Assembly (NCBI GenBank): GCA_036785705.1
Contig: JAWUZG010000135.1
Span: forward strand, 2,790,001-2,854,000
Length of the DNA: 64,000 nt
Source: Acanthornis magna
Lineage: Eukaryota > Chordata > Aves > Passeriformes > Acanthizidae
Direction: 5' to 3'
Shown here in pieces: positions 41,373 to 52,029 of this stretch (its first letter is position 1; each line of letters begins with the position of its first letter). The position numbers and the translations under genes are program-made. Under the pieces are notes generated by a model, which worked only from the letters and a program-made list of their open reading frames with translations, did not search any database and was not told the origin of the DNA.

Positions 41373-43051
41373 GAAACTCTGCCTGAGTTGGGGTCAAAAG
41401 CACATCCAGCAGCTCCTTTGGAATAAGAGGCAATGGAATTGTGACAATCATTTTCCATTTTATTCCATTTCAACCACAGATAAAACTAACACCAATTTAA
41501 TTAAACGATCTTGCATATATTGATCAGATTCTGAAATTTGCATTTAATACTAATAGCTGCAGTGGCTCGTAACATATTATATAGAATAAACAGGTTTTGA
41601 AGAGATTATTTGCTATGTTGGTGGTGGTTTTGTAAGAAAAGAAGCTAGTGGCCCTTTCTAAAAGCTTTGTAACTCAGGGTCTCCTAAATAATAAATGTCT
41701 GCCTTGAAAATAAGGCTGTCCCATGTTCCCTTGTGTCCTGGTGGTTAGGTCACACGAAGCAAACAATTGAGCAAGCACACTGCATAAGTCTGACAATAGA
41801 TAGGTCCTTGGGAGCAGTTGTTCACGCTTTAGCTGTTCTTTTAAAAGAGCATGATCATTCTAATGTAAACCAAAGGTGTTTCTTTTTTCCTGCTCATACA
41901 AAAAAAACCACATCTGAGTAGTCCTCATGCTCCTTCTAATTATATGAGCTACTGATTTTGGGTTAATGTTCTTCGTTCCAATTCAGACTGTTCCTGTTAA
42001 GATGCAGCTGGCGTCAAAATGATCCTATCTTATGACTACTACTGTATATGATATAATTAAGGAGTAATCCCTTTCAAAATTGGTCATTAGCATTAGCTAG
42101 CAATTTGCTAAATTTGCTTCAAAAGGTTAATGCTACAGCTGTGGTAAACAATAACTGATTTCATGGGGATTTATTGCTGTTAAAAAGTATAATCAGTTTC
42201 TAATAGCAATACTTAATTTTTAAAAAAAACTGTAGATTGGTTGACTGCACTCGGATTGCTTACAATGGATATTTTCCTGGCAGATGGGTAATCCTCTGTT
42301 AGTAATTTCAATTCTGAGTTCTCAGATTTAGCACTTCAATTATGCATTCTTCGTTTGTTTTATTAATTGGTTATATTTGACAATGCTGAACTATACATGC
42401 ATGCATAATATATGACATATTATTCATGAAATTTTGCAATGTGACAGGCTCTGGTTACTCATGAGTAATACAGCAACCGTCACATAATAAATAAAGTAAA
42501 GTGACTTTATGTAAGCTTGTTCTAAGTCCTTAAACATAATTATCTGAATTGTTGGAAGGAAATAAGTGTTGAAATTACTCTGATGCGTGATGTAGTAATT
42601 TGAGGAAATAAATTCTTATGCAATAGGTAGAACTCTTCTAAAGATGTTTATGAAAGGAACAAATGAGATAAATGGAGATATTCTGTGCTTAATACCAAGG
42701 CTGAAGGTGGCTGAGATTGGTGTGCTAACCCTTGCTGTAAATTCCTGCCGCTTTATTAACTGCAGCAGAACTGGATATAATTACATAGGCATAGAATTTA
42801 GCCGGGAGGGAATATTGCTGCTGTGTGGAGCTGAAGTTCTTGCAGGATAGGAAACACGTGACTGATTAATTCTGTGAGTTGCTGGAGAGCCTCATTCATG
42901 TCTCTGGTTTCATGTCTCTTCTGGTCATAAAACCCAATAACCTCAGCTCCCTCTCAGTGCCTTCAGATGCAAATATTCTGCCATGGAAATCTAAAGTAAA
43001 CCTTTAGTTTGAATCAAACAAAATGAAAACAGTTTGCCGAGTTGCGGAGTC

Positions 43052-43457
43052 TCATTTCAGGTGACTTTGAGGTGTGTGTGGCAGGTGTGTGCTGCTCTGG
43101 TGCCTCGTGGGAGCTGTGTGTGGGTGCGTTCTTCCCTCATTCTTCACTCCTCCTGTACTGCCTGACCCCCAGATCTCTGTGTGCAGAGATATTCTGAATT
43201 TGGCAAAAGGCTGAGTCTGACCACAGAGTTTGCAGGTGACGGAGAAGGTGAAGTGACAGTCGCTGGAACTACAGCTCCCACAGTTCTCCAGGGCTTGAGG
43301 ATTGCAGGTTTTGCACTGAAGTTGTCTTTTTTGAAAAGTAACATTACATAAGGACTCAGGGAAATATATTCCAGTGCTTGCATTAAATGTTTTGAGGCTT
43401 TTGTTCCAAAGTACTTTTGTTTGTATTGAAAGTACCAGGAAAACACTTATATTTTCA

Positions 43458-43489
<32 letters not shown>

Positions 43490-43498
43490 CCAGAACAT
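43052..43498 (-). other. Open frame with a cysteine-rich core, beside a poly-A run; probably chance
   Basis: The minus strand is open for about 148 codons. Its middle has a C-x2-C ... C-x2-C ... C ... C-x2-C pattern (for example LQCKTC, NCGSCSSSDC, TCKLCG), which resembles a small zinc-binding or disulfide-rich fold. A second overlapping frame is open for 100 codons, which argues for biased composition rather than coding. The frame runs through the poly-T complement of the A run at 43463. No splice sites, start context or homologue were recognised, so I do not call a gene. Confidence 0.12.
43463..43489. repeat. Poly-A run of 27 bases
   Basis: An uninterrupted A run was read directly, preceded by AATT. 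No clear polyadenylation signal or target duplication marks it as a retroposon end. Confidence 0.9.
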
Positions 43499-45900
43499 TT
43501 CATTCTGTAAAGCATTTTGATGTATAAAAACTCCACAATTTTTCCTTAGGCTGCATGATATTACACTAGTCTTGTTTTTAGTAAAATATTTTTCAGTGAT
43601 TTCTCACATTATATAGGGGTTCTGTAAACAAAGAAGGAGAAATAATGGTTGCAGATAAATTTTTTCGCTTACTGAATTCCATAAAATGCATACTCACCTT
43701 CTTTGCACTTACAGAGTAAAATTATTTTTAAAATTTCCAAATATTTTGTTAAATCTTCCTTCTTGTTGCTTTTTTCTTCCCCTCTAAAGCCCATATTAGC
43801 ATTCCTACTTTAGGACTTTTACCAATTGTTTAAATTACAATACAATTTTGAGATAATTCAACCTCTAAATAGCAGAATTTAGTAGCAAATTATCACCTTA
43901 AGTGAAATCACAGAAATCATTGATGCAATAATCCATTACACTTTTGTTACCAGTTTCTTGTTGGTTGTTATTCACCTGCATTACAGTCAGTAACTTCACA
44001 GGAGAAAAGCAGACCTCAGTAGAAAGAACATCAACCAACCTGGTCAAGACTACCACCTCCAAATTTACAGTTTTTATTATATTTTTCTATTTATATTATA
44101 TTCATATGCTCTGGACAGTTCCTCCAGCTTCATTTAGACAGGGTCAATAGAACCTAACCGTTCTTTTCTGGGTTTCTAGAGAGAATTAGAAAATAGTATC
44201 TGTTCATTTCCTTGCAAATCTCAACATTTTATCAAGACAGGAATGCATTACTGCAAAGAGTTCATTTGTGAAGCAGGTTCCACAGATTAGATTTAAAGAT
44301 TTAAATAGGTATTTTTTTTGTGATTGTCATTTTTGTTTCCCTTTTGAATTGTCTTTAAAGACAAACTGGCAGCCTTGTAAATTAAATAGAAATTGTTATG
44401 TCTGAAATTCATGTGCATTCATTAATATTGGAAGTTAATGTTATAAAAATCTTCAGCCGTATCATAATCTCTTTAAGTGCTACTAATGCATACTCATACT
44501 TTTCTTATGTTGTCTTCTGTCACTAAAAAGTAGATTCTGCTTTCGTTTACTGTAGCTACAAACTACTGACAGCATAGCTCATTTCCGAGCATGTAAAACT
44601 GTAATTAAGATTGTGGCATGCAGTTTTGCCTCCCTGGTGCACTACAAAAAGAAAACTGACTTTCCCCAAAATTTCTTATCTGCAAAAGGAATTTTGGGAC
44701 ACTTTAAGAGAGTGCATTCAGTGACTTTTTATAATCTTTATTTCCTACTCCATTACAGAATTGCATAGACTAATAGCACTATTTTTTTTAAGCAGAACTA
44801 GATTCAGCTTGTGAGCGGTAAACCACAATTCAGTAGAAAAAGGTCTATGTGAAAATTCATTGCAAACATAAACAAGAATATCTCTGTTGACTGCACTGGC
44901 CTTGTGCATTTCAGGAGACAGAGTAGTCTAAGAAGTCAGTACCTCAGTCAGGACAGATGGATGTATTTTACTCTCTTTTAGTCTCGTTCTATCAGCTGTG
45001 TGATTCAGCTGGCATCTGTGCTTTGGTTTTCATGCTACAGATCCTGTTATATCAGTTCCAGTGACACAGAAGTAGTAATTCATCTGTATGCTGACTTTTC
45101 TGACACAGGTATGTTTGAGATCATGGAGGTGTTATTTTAAAGAGCACATTGTTACATTGGTCATGGAGTTACACAGCAGTGTCTGTTTTACAGAGAAGTG
45201 TGTATGAATGAAATGCACTGTTACTATTGAATAATTAAGCTTCATTGTGGCAATTTTTACGTATGAAGAGTAGGAGAGGAGATCTGTCAGTAGCATCTGA
45301 ATAATAAGTCTGAGATGTACCAAATGCCTTGTGGAAATGTGGTTCCTAGAGCTGTTCTCCCATGCTGAATTCTAAATATAGGCTTCTGAGATGGAGTAAA
45401 ATCAGCATTCAAAGCATATTTGTGTTAGGGCTGTTAAAGGATTTACTTCCCATTCACTACCAGCATTTTTGCTCTCACATTTCTCATCCGTTTACCTACA
45501 GACTTACCACAGGGCTTCATTGTGTGCCCTCTTCTGTCACACAAATGTGCTGGCTAGCAGAAAACCAACCATTACTGTATTGATTTTCTTTCATGCCTGC
45601 GAGTCATGAAGGTTTTGTGATTAATATAAATCAATATTTGTGGTAGAGCAGAAAGTGATTTGCGTAACTGCTGATGAAAAAGAGAACACTGAAACCTTCA
45701 TTCAACATCATTTTTATCTGTAAATATTTGTCTTAATAGGATTTCCACTGTACCAGGCTTCATACTGTGAAGCAGGAAGTTTTTGGTGTGATATTGGCAG
45801 AATTTCCTCAGCTGTGACCCCCTACAATTTTAACACAATTTTAAAAAGAGCTAGAATCTAAGCTAGATACCCTGCTTCCTTATTACTTGTTAGAGGAGAG

Positions 45901-46103
45901 ATGGGATGGGATGGGATAGGGATAGAATAGAATAGAATAGAATAGAATAGAATAGAATAGAATAGAATAGAATAGAATAGAATAGAATAGAATAGAATAG
46001 AATAGATTATTTCAGTTGAAGTGCAATAATCACCTAGTCCACCCACCTGACCAAGGACCAACCAAGTCAAAGCTTGTACGTAAGGGCCTTGTCGAAATGC
46101 CTC
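45901..46103 (-). mobile_element. CR1 LINE 3' end, first fragment (3' side)
   Basis: Reading rightwards, an (ATGGG)n/(AATAG)n tail is followed by ATTATTTCAGTTG and a segment with ATCACCTAGTCCACCCACCTGACC. I recognise this as the complement of the 3' end of avian CR1 elements, so the CR1 sense is minus and its tail is at the left. The fragment stops at 46103 in ...AAATGCCTC, where a solo LTR has inserted; the rest continues at 47494. The element is 5'-truncated, as usual for CR1. It encodes nothing. Confidence 0.88.
45926..46005. repeat. (AATAG)16 pentanucleotide microsatellite, CR1 tail
   Basis: Sixteen uninterrupted copies of AATAG were counted, following a short (ATGGG)n. It lies where the short CR1 tail repeat belongs, so it is best read as an expanded tail. 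Confidence 0.92.
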
Positions 46104-46268
46104 TGTGGTAGTTTTGCCTGGCCCAGTTTTTGCCAGTGGATAGGGTGGGGTACAAAGATGGCTCCTGCATGTCCTGAGTAAAGATTCTGGACATTTCTCC
46201 ACCATGTCCAGCAGAGCCAATCTCTGATGGCTCTGAAGATGATGGACATGCTGCTGGCCAAACCTGGG

Positions 46269-46310
46269 CCAATTAGAGATGTTAGTTACGCCTCTGTGAA
46301 AACATATTTA
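46269..46310 (+). promoter_or_regulatory. LTR core promoter: CCAAT and TATA-like boxes
   Basis: A CCAAT motif (GGCCAATTAG) lies about 30 bp upstream of ATATTTAAG inside the 46104 LTR. Position and order fit a U3 promoter. Activity is inferred, not shown. Confidence 0.5.
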
Positions 46311-46842
46311 AGAAGAAATCAAAACAAGGTAAGCACGCACTTCTTTGTAGCCAGGGAAGGAGGAGGAGGAGGTAAAAATATGTGAGGGAGAACAACATGG
46401 AGGCACCAAGGTCAGTGGAGAAGGTGGGGGAGGAGATGCTCCAGGCGCCAGAGCTGAAAACCCTCTGCCAGCCGTGGTGAAGACCATGGGGGAGCAGGTG
46501 GTCCCCCTGCAGCCCATGGGGTCCAGGGGATGCAGAGAACCCCCCACAGCCTGTGGGGAGGTGCCCATGCCAGAGGAGCAGGTGGAAGCCTGCAGGAAGC
46601 TGTGATCCAGTGGGAGTCCCAGAGACTGAGAGTTGCAAAAGCCTTGCAGGAGTGAGAAAGGCCTTGCTCCCGGGATGGAAACAGCCTGGCCTCGGCTTGG
46701 AAGTCTGCAGCCTGGAGAGAATCTCGGACAGCAGCAATCGGGCGGGGCTGCTCGTGAGATCGGACCCACGCCAAAGAAGTTCGCAGAGGACTGTCTCTCG
46801 TGGGAGGGACCCCCATGGCTAAGTAGAGGATTCTTTTCCCCT

Positions 46843-47246
46843 GATGGACTGACCCTGACCAAAGGAAAACCCCCATGCCCTGCCCCCACCCCGGAGCTGT
46901 TGGTTAGAAGGAAGGAGGGAGGGGGTGAGCTGAGAAACGGCCTTAATAGGGAGAGGGGTGAGCAGAAAAACAGTGTTTGTAGCAGAAGAATTGTGGCATT
47001 GGACTGACTAAGAAAAGCCACATATCTTGCCCCAACCCGGATCTGCTGGTTGAATGGAAGGAGGGGGCGAATAGAGAAACAGTGTCTGTAGCAGAAGAAT
47101 TGTGATGGACTGACTTAAAGAAAAAACCCCACACCCTGCCCCTGCCTGGGAGTTGTTGGTTAGTTAGAAAGGTGGGAGGGGGTGAGCTGGGAAGCGGTGC
47201 CTTAAGAGGGAAGGGGGGTCAGTGAAGAAACGGTGTCTTGAGAGCT
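46843..47246 (+). repeat. Three diverged tandem copies inside the LTR (about 103-158 bp each)
   Basis: Copies start at GGACTGAC near 46843, 47001 and 47104. Each runs through a C-rich stretch (TGCCCC...CCGGA-type), TGTTGGTT or CTGGTTGA, a GGAAGGAGGG run, and GAAAC.GTGT. The first and second both end GTAGCAGAAGAATTGTG. The copies differ by indels and substitutions, so this is an old internal amplification. Confidence 0.75.
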
Positions 47247-47285
47247 TATTTTTATCTCTGATTTATCCTCCGACTCTGTTAGACT

Positions 47286-47291
47286 AATAAA
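47286..47291 (+). terminator. LTR polyadenylation signal AATAAA
   Basis: AATAAA stands about 200 bp before the LTR 3' end, the same relative arrangement as in the LTR at 21322 (AATAAA at 21571). It marks the end of the R region. Confidence 0.6.
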
Positions 47292-47493
47292 TCACTTTTT
47301 TTTGCAACTTTAAGTTTCCCCGCCTGCTTTTGCCCTGAATCTAGTGCGTCCCCTTATCAGTGGTCTTATCTCAACTCATAAGTCCAGTGTTTTGTGTTAA
47401 TTTTCCCTCTCCTCTGCATAGCTGCAGCAGGAGAGAGCATAGAGAGCAAACGTCGTAGGTGCCTGGCATTTAGCCAGGGTCAAACCCACGACA

Positions 47494-47640
47494 GCCTCTT
47501 AAACCCTGACAGGCTTGGGACCTCACTACCTCTCTAGGAAAGGCTGTTCCAGTGTTTGACCCCCCTTTCAGTTAAAAAATGCTTGCTACAGTCCAGTCTA
47601 AAGCTCCAGATGAAGGGCATTAAATTGTTCCTTGAAAACT
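47494..47640 (-). mobile_element. CR1 LINE, second fragment (5' side of the split copy)
   Basis: Directly after the LTR the CR1 resumes with GCCTCTTAAACCCTGACAGG and continues through the recognisable CTCTCTAGGAAAGGCTGTTC and CAGTGTTTGACC blocks. Homology fades near 47640, where the element is 5'-truncated or decayed. Confidence 0.85.
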
Positions 47641-50477
47641 GAAAGAGTTGTACATAGTGTACAGGTGCGAGGTGAAAGAGTGTGCATAGTGATAATGCTG
47701 GGCTTTTTGCAGGCTAGAAAATTGCAGTCTTAGCTATATAGCTTATCTGCTCTTCTCTGTAATAGCAGGAGGAGAGCAGATAAGTATTTATACACCTATT
47801 TTATATAAGTTCACCAGTATTTCCCTTTTGCTTTCCTCATGCGGGATTCATTTCAGTCTCTTTTTTACCAACCCTCTATAAAGAGATCAAAAAACAACAA
47901 CTGTAAACTTTGAAATTGTCATTAATAACTTAATCTATTAAAGGTATGTGTTCATATGCTACATGCATACAAGTATAGTATAAGAGTATTATGCAAGTGA
48001 TGGGGAAATGATTTTCACATAAAGTCTTTGTAGATATTATGGATGTGATTCATAGGTCAAATTGCAGCTAGAAATTATATTCTTCCTGTGCTCTTTTTTT
48101 CAAGAAAAAAATAAGCTATTGCTGTGGACTTGGTATATAATCATTTTAAGGCATAAAAGGATGTGTATGGATTTTGAAAACTTAGTTACTGGTTTTCAAA
48201 ATGGAAGAAATCCAGAGCATGATCCTCTTCCACACTTTTTTCAGCTGTTTGTACAAATTCTGCACAGAAAACTGGCCTGCCACACATGTTGTAAAATATA
48301 TATATATATTAGAAAACAGTTTTGCAATACTTCATTTTTCTCACTGTTATGATTGGATTTGTATCAACAAATCCACCTTTTAAAAGCTTCACATTGTAAG
48401 TATGTGAGTAGCTCAGGGAAAACAGGTCTCTGATATGGGCTAGTAACTGAGTGTACTGAAGTAAATGGTGGTTCTGTATCCCTTTAAAGTTTAAAATTAC
48501 TTAAAACTGTATTACAGCTAAATTAGCTATGCTTTCGGGGCTACATATGTTTTTATATTTCTAAGGAACACAGCATAGCAAATGGTCTAATCTGACTGCC
48601 ACCGCCTGTCTTTGGACCTGAGTATGTGAAATGTCAGTGATCACAGTCATAGACTTTGGCAGTTTGTTGTCGATAAAAGATGTACGGTCCTAAACAGACA
48701 TCAGTATTGTAACACACTGTAGAAAATCCCCATTTCAGTGTTGAGATATACAATTTTCAAAGTAAAGAAATCAAAAGGGGGAATGCTTCCATCCAGCCTG
48801 TCTACAGCATGAACTGAGAAAGGGAAAAAAATAAGTGATTAAATTTTGATCAACTTTATGCAGATGTTTGTATCAAAGAACTCTTTTTGAATCTTTGTTT
48901 CTTGGTATTAGAAATGGATGTTTGGCACAAGCTGGATGCATAGAAGTCAGACTGCTTGTATTTTTTGGTAGAATTAAGGCTGAGAAATGCAGGTGAATCC
49001 TTGGAAGTTAACATTGCATACACTGATGAGAATTGTAGAATGTGCAAATTATATGTTACACAAGATAGAGATTTCCTTTTGATGCTAAAGAGTTTTCTCT
49101 GGTGGTTCTTGTATTTATGTCATTTGTGTGAGTGTTGTGTCATTTGTATGAGTGTTGTAACAACTAGTGTGGCAACAATTTTGCTTGTGCTTGATTGCTG
49201 TCAAACTCAGTGTCCCAGAACCAAGGAATTTGCCTGATATTGACATGAGTCACTGGTTATCTGATGCAGAAACAAGGTTTGCATAAGTCCCAGCACTTTA
49301 CATCACTAGTTTGACCAGTAAATCATGTGTAGTTTCATTACTCTTGTTTTGTACTTGTTTTTTGAGACACTGGTATTCATCCCTGCCAACTGCTTGTCAG
49401 TCTGGTACTTTCTGAATGACTACCTTGTCTCCTACTTCTGAATAACAGCAGGGGCATGTGGCTGCGTAGTTTCCAATCAAGAAGGAATGCTAATGAATTA
49501 TAAAGAACTTCTGACTTGCATTTAATAGCACCATGACATGTTATAACAGCCTGCCAAACACAACATTTCTTATAAATCACACTTCAAGGGACAAAAGTAT
49601 CCACCTCTCATATCTGAGGCCTCTGCAAAAGTCAGTGTTTGAAGATGACACAATTTGCTCCACCTTGTAAAGTACCCTCTTATGAGAAATGTTTCTTTCT
49701 TTCATGCACAAAATAAGATAATTTAACATTTTCTCGCTTCTCCCCAACCACAACGGCACTGAGCACTTTGTCTCATTTTAGGAAACACTCTATTGTTCTT
49801 TTGCAGGAAGAAAATCCATTTCAGGGATGGTGTTTGAATAATAATTGGCAGCATGCCTAAAGTATTGACATTGACATATTGACATTGACTCATTGGAGGC
49901 CAAATCTGAGTCGGGGTTAGCAGCTGTGCAGATAACAGGCACGGAGAAGGGAACCATTGAAATGGCCCCATCTTGATTTGTATCCGCTTTTGTCTTCTAG
50001 CTGTTTCAGAAGCACAGGTGTTCTTCACTCTGGAGCAGTGAATTGCGGGTCCTCTGGCCGTAACCTCACCTTCAGTGAGGGTCATCGGGACTTGGAACGG
50101 TGCTCTGGACTTGGTTGGTAAAGTGCCTGTTTTTCCATGGAGCACAGCTTCAGTCTCCAGGCAGGAAGAGGTGGGCAGGTGCGTGTGGAGATGACGAATG
50201 TGCAGAGTTTCGGCAAAGTGGAACTTCCAAGCTGTTCGATACCTTGGCAAGGTAAGCTGCTTTCTCATCTCGCCATTTTTCTTGCCCGAGACTTCACTTG
50301 CTATGGCCTGCCACGCAATATTTCCTAAATATTTCCTCCTGTTGTCTCTCTCCGCCGGGGTTGTACGCAGACTCTCTGGAAGGCTTGAGGCCAGGCCTGA
50401 ACCTATGTCTTGGATGTTTTTGACCACTTGGAGTCCTCTGTGTTTTGAGGCTTCCATTGACACGTTCAGCCTTAGCA
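47641..50477. other. Non-coding DNA with one long minus-strand open frame
   Basis: No recognised gene. A minus-strand frame at 49723-50478 is open for 251 codons but shows no domain, signal peptide or compositional bias that would support coding. In the plus sense the segment has exon-like borders (TCTTCTAG| near 50000 and CTTGGCAAG|GTAAGC near 50250), which could belong to a non-coding transcript. This is weak evidence. Confidence 0.4.
49119..49158. repeat. 20-bp tandem duplication
   Basis: GTCATTTGTGTGAGTGTTGT is followed directly by the same unit with a single change (GTG to GTA). Confidence 0.9.
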
Positions 50478-51060
50478 CCTTCCTTTCTTTCTCTCTTTCT
50501 CTTTTTCTTTCTCACTTTCTTTCTTTCTCTCTCTCTCTCTTTGTCTCTCTCTCTCTTTTTTCTTTCATTCTTTTCCTCTTTCTTTCTTGCTTTCTTTATC
50601 TCTCTCTTTCTCTCTTTCCCTTTCTTTCTTTCTTTCTTTCCCTCATTCTCTCTTTCTCTCTTTCAATCTTTATCACTCTCTTAATCTCTCTTTCTATCTT
50701 TCTCTCCTTTTTTCTTTCCCTCTTTCTCTCTTTCTCTCTCTCTCTTTTTCTTTCTCTCTTCCCCTCTTTCTTTCTTAATTCCTCTCTTTCTCTCTTTCTC
50801 TCTATCCTTCTCCCTTTCTTTCTTTCTCTCTCTCTTTCATTCTTTCTTTTCCTTCCTTCCTTCCTTCCTTCCTTCCTTCCTTCCTTCCTTCCTTCCTTCC
50901 TTCCTTCCTTCCTTCCTTCCTTCCTTCCTTCCTTCCTTCCTCCCTCCCTCCCTCCCTCCCTCCCTCCCTCCCTTCCTTCCTTCCTTCCTTCCTCTCTTCC
51001 TTCCTCTCTTTCTTTCTCTCTTTCTTTCTCTCTTTCTTTCTCTCTTTCTTTTCCTCTCTT
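50478..51060 (+). repeat. Long pyrimidine tract, CTTT/CTTC/CTCC repeats
   Basis: About 583 bases are almost all C or T, with few A and G interruptions. The first 370 bp are irregular CTTT/CTCT. From 50851 to 50940 there are about 22 perfect CCTT units, then about eight CCCT units to roughly 50973, then more CCTT and CTTT. Open frames read through it on both strands (Ser/Phe/Leu-rich one way, Arg/Glu/Lys/Gly-rich the other); these are artefacts of the repeat. Confidence 0.95.
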
Positions 51061-51474
51061 GTTTTCTGCCATCTCCACACTTCCCTGAGGCGCCGTGGTG
51101 CCACAGGGGAGCCTGGCTTCCAATAACATTCCACGCTGTCAACACAGCCAGCATCTCCAGGGTGCCTGCCTGTGACACGGTGACAACACCGCCATGTCAC
51201 AATGGCCCCTGGCTTGGGCAAGATCCAGGGTGCCAGTTGGCCCTTGGCTGTGGGAGCGGCTGGCTGGCTGGCTGGGAGCTCCTGCCTGGCCAGAGGCTGG
51301 GGGAGAAGCGGCAGGGGCAGGGCGCACACAGTATTGTGGCCCCTTCCTTGTGTGCCCACGAGGCCCGAGGCTGGCCCTGCCGCAGGCCTGGTGGCACGCA
51401 AGGCCCACTGCTGTGAGGCCTTGGCTGTGCAGGTGACAGCGGTGTCCTGGCGTGGAGCATGGCTGCTCCAGGCC

Positions 51475-51508
51475 GGGGGGGTGGGGAATGGGGGCCGCCT
51501 GGGGTGGG
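51475..51508 (+). promoter_or_regulatory. Strong G-quadruplex motif
   Basis: Five G runs (7, 4, 5, 4 and 3) are separated by loops T, AAT, CCGCCT and T, satisfying the usual four-run, 1-7-base-loop rule. Folding is inferred. Confidence 0.6.
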
Positions 51509-51807
51509 AAAGCGGCAGGGATGAGCCCTTGGCCTGCACACTGTGCTGCAGCTGCCCGTGCCGCGGGAGACTGAGTCCCTGTGCGAGCGAGCGAAGGCAG
51601 GCAGCCCTCTCCAGCAGACAGCCAGGGCCCTGCCACCCCCTCAGCTCCCTGCAAAGGCCAGCTTGGGCAGCTTGGAGGCCAAAAGGGCAGTGGCAGGCAG
51701 TCTGCCGCTCCGACTTGTGTCTAGAGGTGAGGCAGAAATGTGCCATTTGGAGGGGGTGGGTGCCCCTTTCCTGCAGTCACAGCCACCCCGGGAGCACAGC
51801 CGGAGTT

Positions 51808-51846
51808 GGGCGGGGCACGGGGGGAGGGAAAGCTGGGGGGGTGGGA
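51808..51846 (+). promoter_or_regulatory. G-quadruplex motif overlapping a GC box
   Basis: G runs in GGGCGGGGCACGGGGGG, then AGGG, then a run of seven G and TGGG, with mostly short loops. The left part is also a GC box. Confidence 0.55.
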
Positions 51847-52029
51847 AGGAGCAGGTTGCGCAGCAAAGCCCCGCCCCCGCCAAGAGGGCAGAATCATTGG
51901 CAAGTCACTCCTGGAGGCGCTTGAAAGCCCAGGGGGGCGCTTCCCGATGGAGGGAAGCAGGAGCCCGAGCACTGCCAGGGTGGCAGCACATAGGCTGGCG
52001 AGAGAAAGCGTGAGAAAGAAGCGGGCGGC

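Larger units (their letters stand above)
29061..45900. other. AT-rich non-coding DNA with simple repeats
   Basis: Both strands show only short or featureless open frames. The longest, at 39894-40361 minus and 40867-41295 plus, match no domain and have no coherent splice context. Blocks at 42040-42300 and 44390-44640 have the dense TAATTA/ATTAG texture often seen in conserved vertebrate enhancers; alignment with other birds would be needed to claim that. Simple repeats inside are listed separately. Confidence 0.5.
46104..47493 (+). mobile_element. Solo LTR, 1,390 bp, inserted into CR1 with 5-bp target duplication
   Basis: The element starts TGTGGTAGTTTTGCC and ends GTCAAACCCACGACA. It is flanked by GCCTC on both sides (46099-46103 and 47494-47498), and removing it restores an uninterrupted CR1 sequence. 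A 5-bp duplication suits ERVL-like or some gamma-like elements rather than the 6 bp usual for ERVK/alpha-like ones. Promoter-like CCAAT (about 46270) and ATATTTAAG (46304) and a polyadenylation signal AATAAA (47286-47291) set the orientation as plus. The middle is GC-rich and repetitive, including a region triplicated at 46843-47246. Open frames on both strands within it are by-products of this composition. It shares its ends and several blocks with the shorter LTR at 21322. No internal viral genes remain. Confidence 0.92.
51061..52029. other. GC-rich block with GC boxes and G-quadruplex motifs, no assigned gene
   Basis: This kilobase is far richer in G+C than the rest of the window. It contains Sp1-like GC boxes (GGGCGGGGC near 51808 and CCCCGCCCCC near 51870) and two dense G-run clusters at 51475-51508 and 51808-51846. 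Open frames are long in several phases at once, as expected from few stop codons in GC-rich sequence, and none shows a domain. It could be a promoter/CpG-island-like region or part of an unrecognised repeat. Confidence 0.5.

Noticed and set aside
46308..47021. 237-codon minus frame
   Set aside because: It lies antisense within the solo LTR and results from its GC-rich repetitive middle.
50596..51746. Long minus-strand frames rich in Arg, Glu, Lys and Gly
   Set aside because: They are translations of the (GGAA)n/(GGGA)n complement of the pyrimidine tract and of GC-rich flank; no stop codons are expected there.
51202..51924. 240-codon plus frame and overlapping frames on both strands
   Set aside because: GC-rich DNA lacks stop codons in several frames at once; no domain and no consistent start or splice context.
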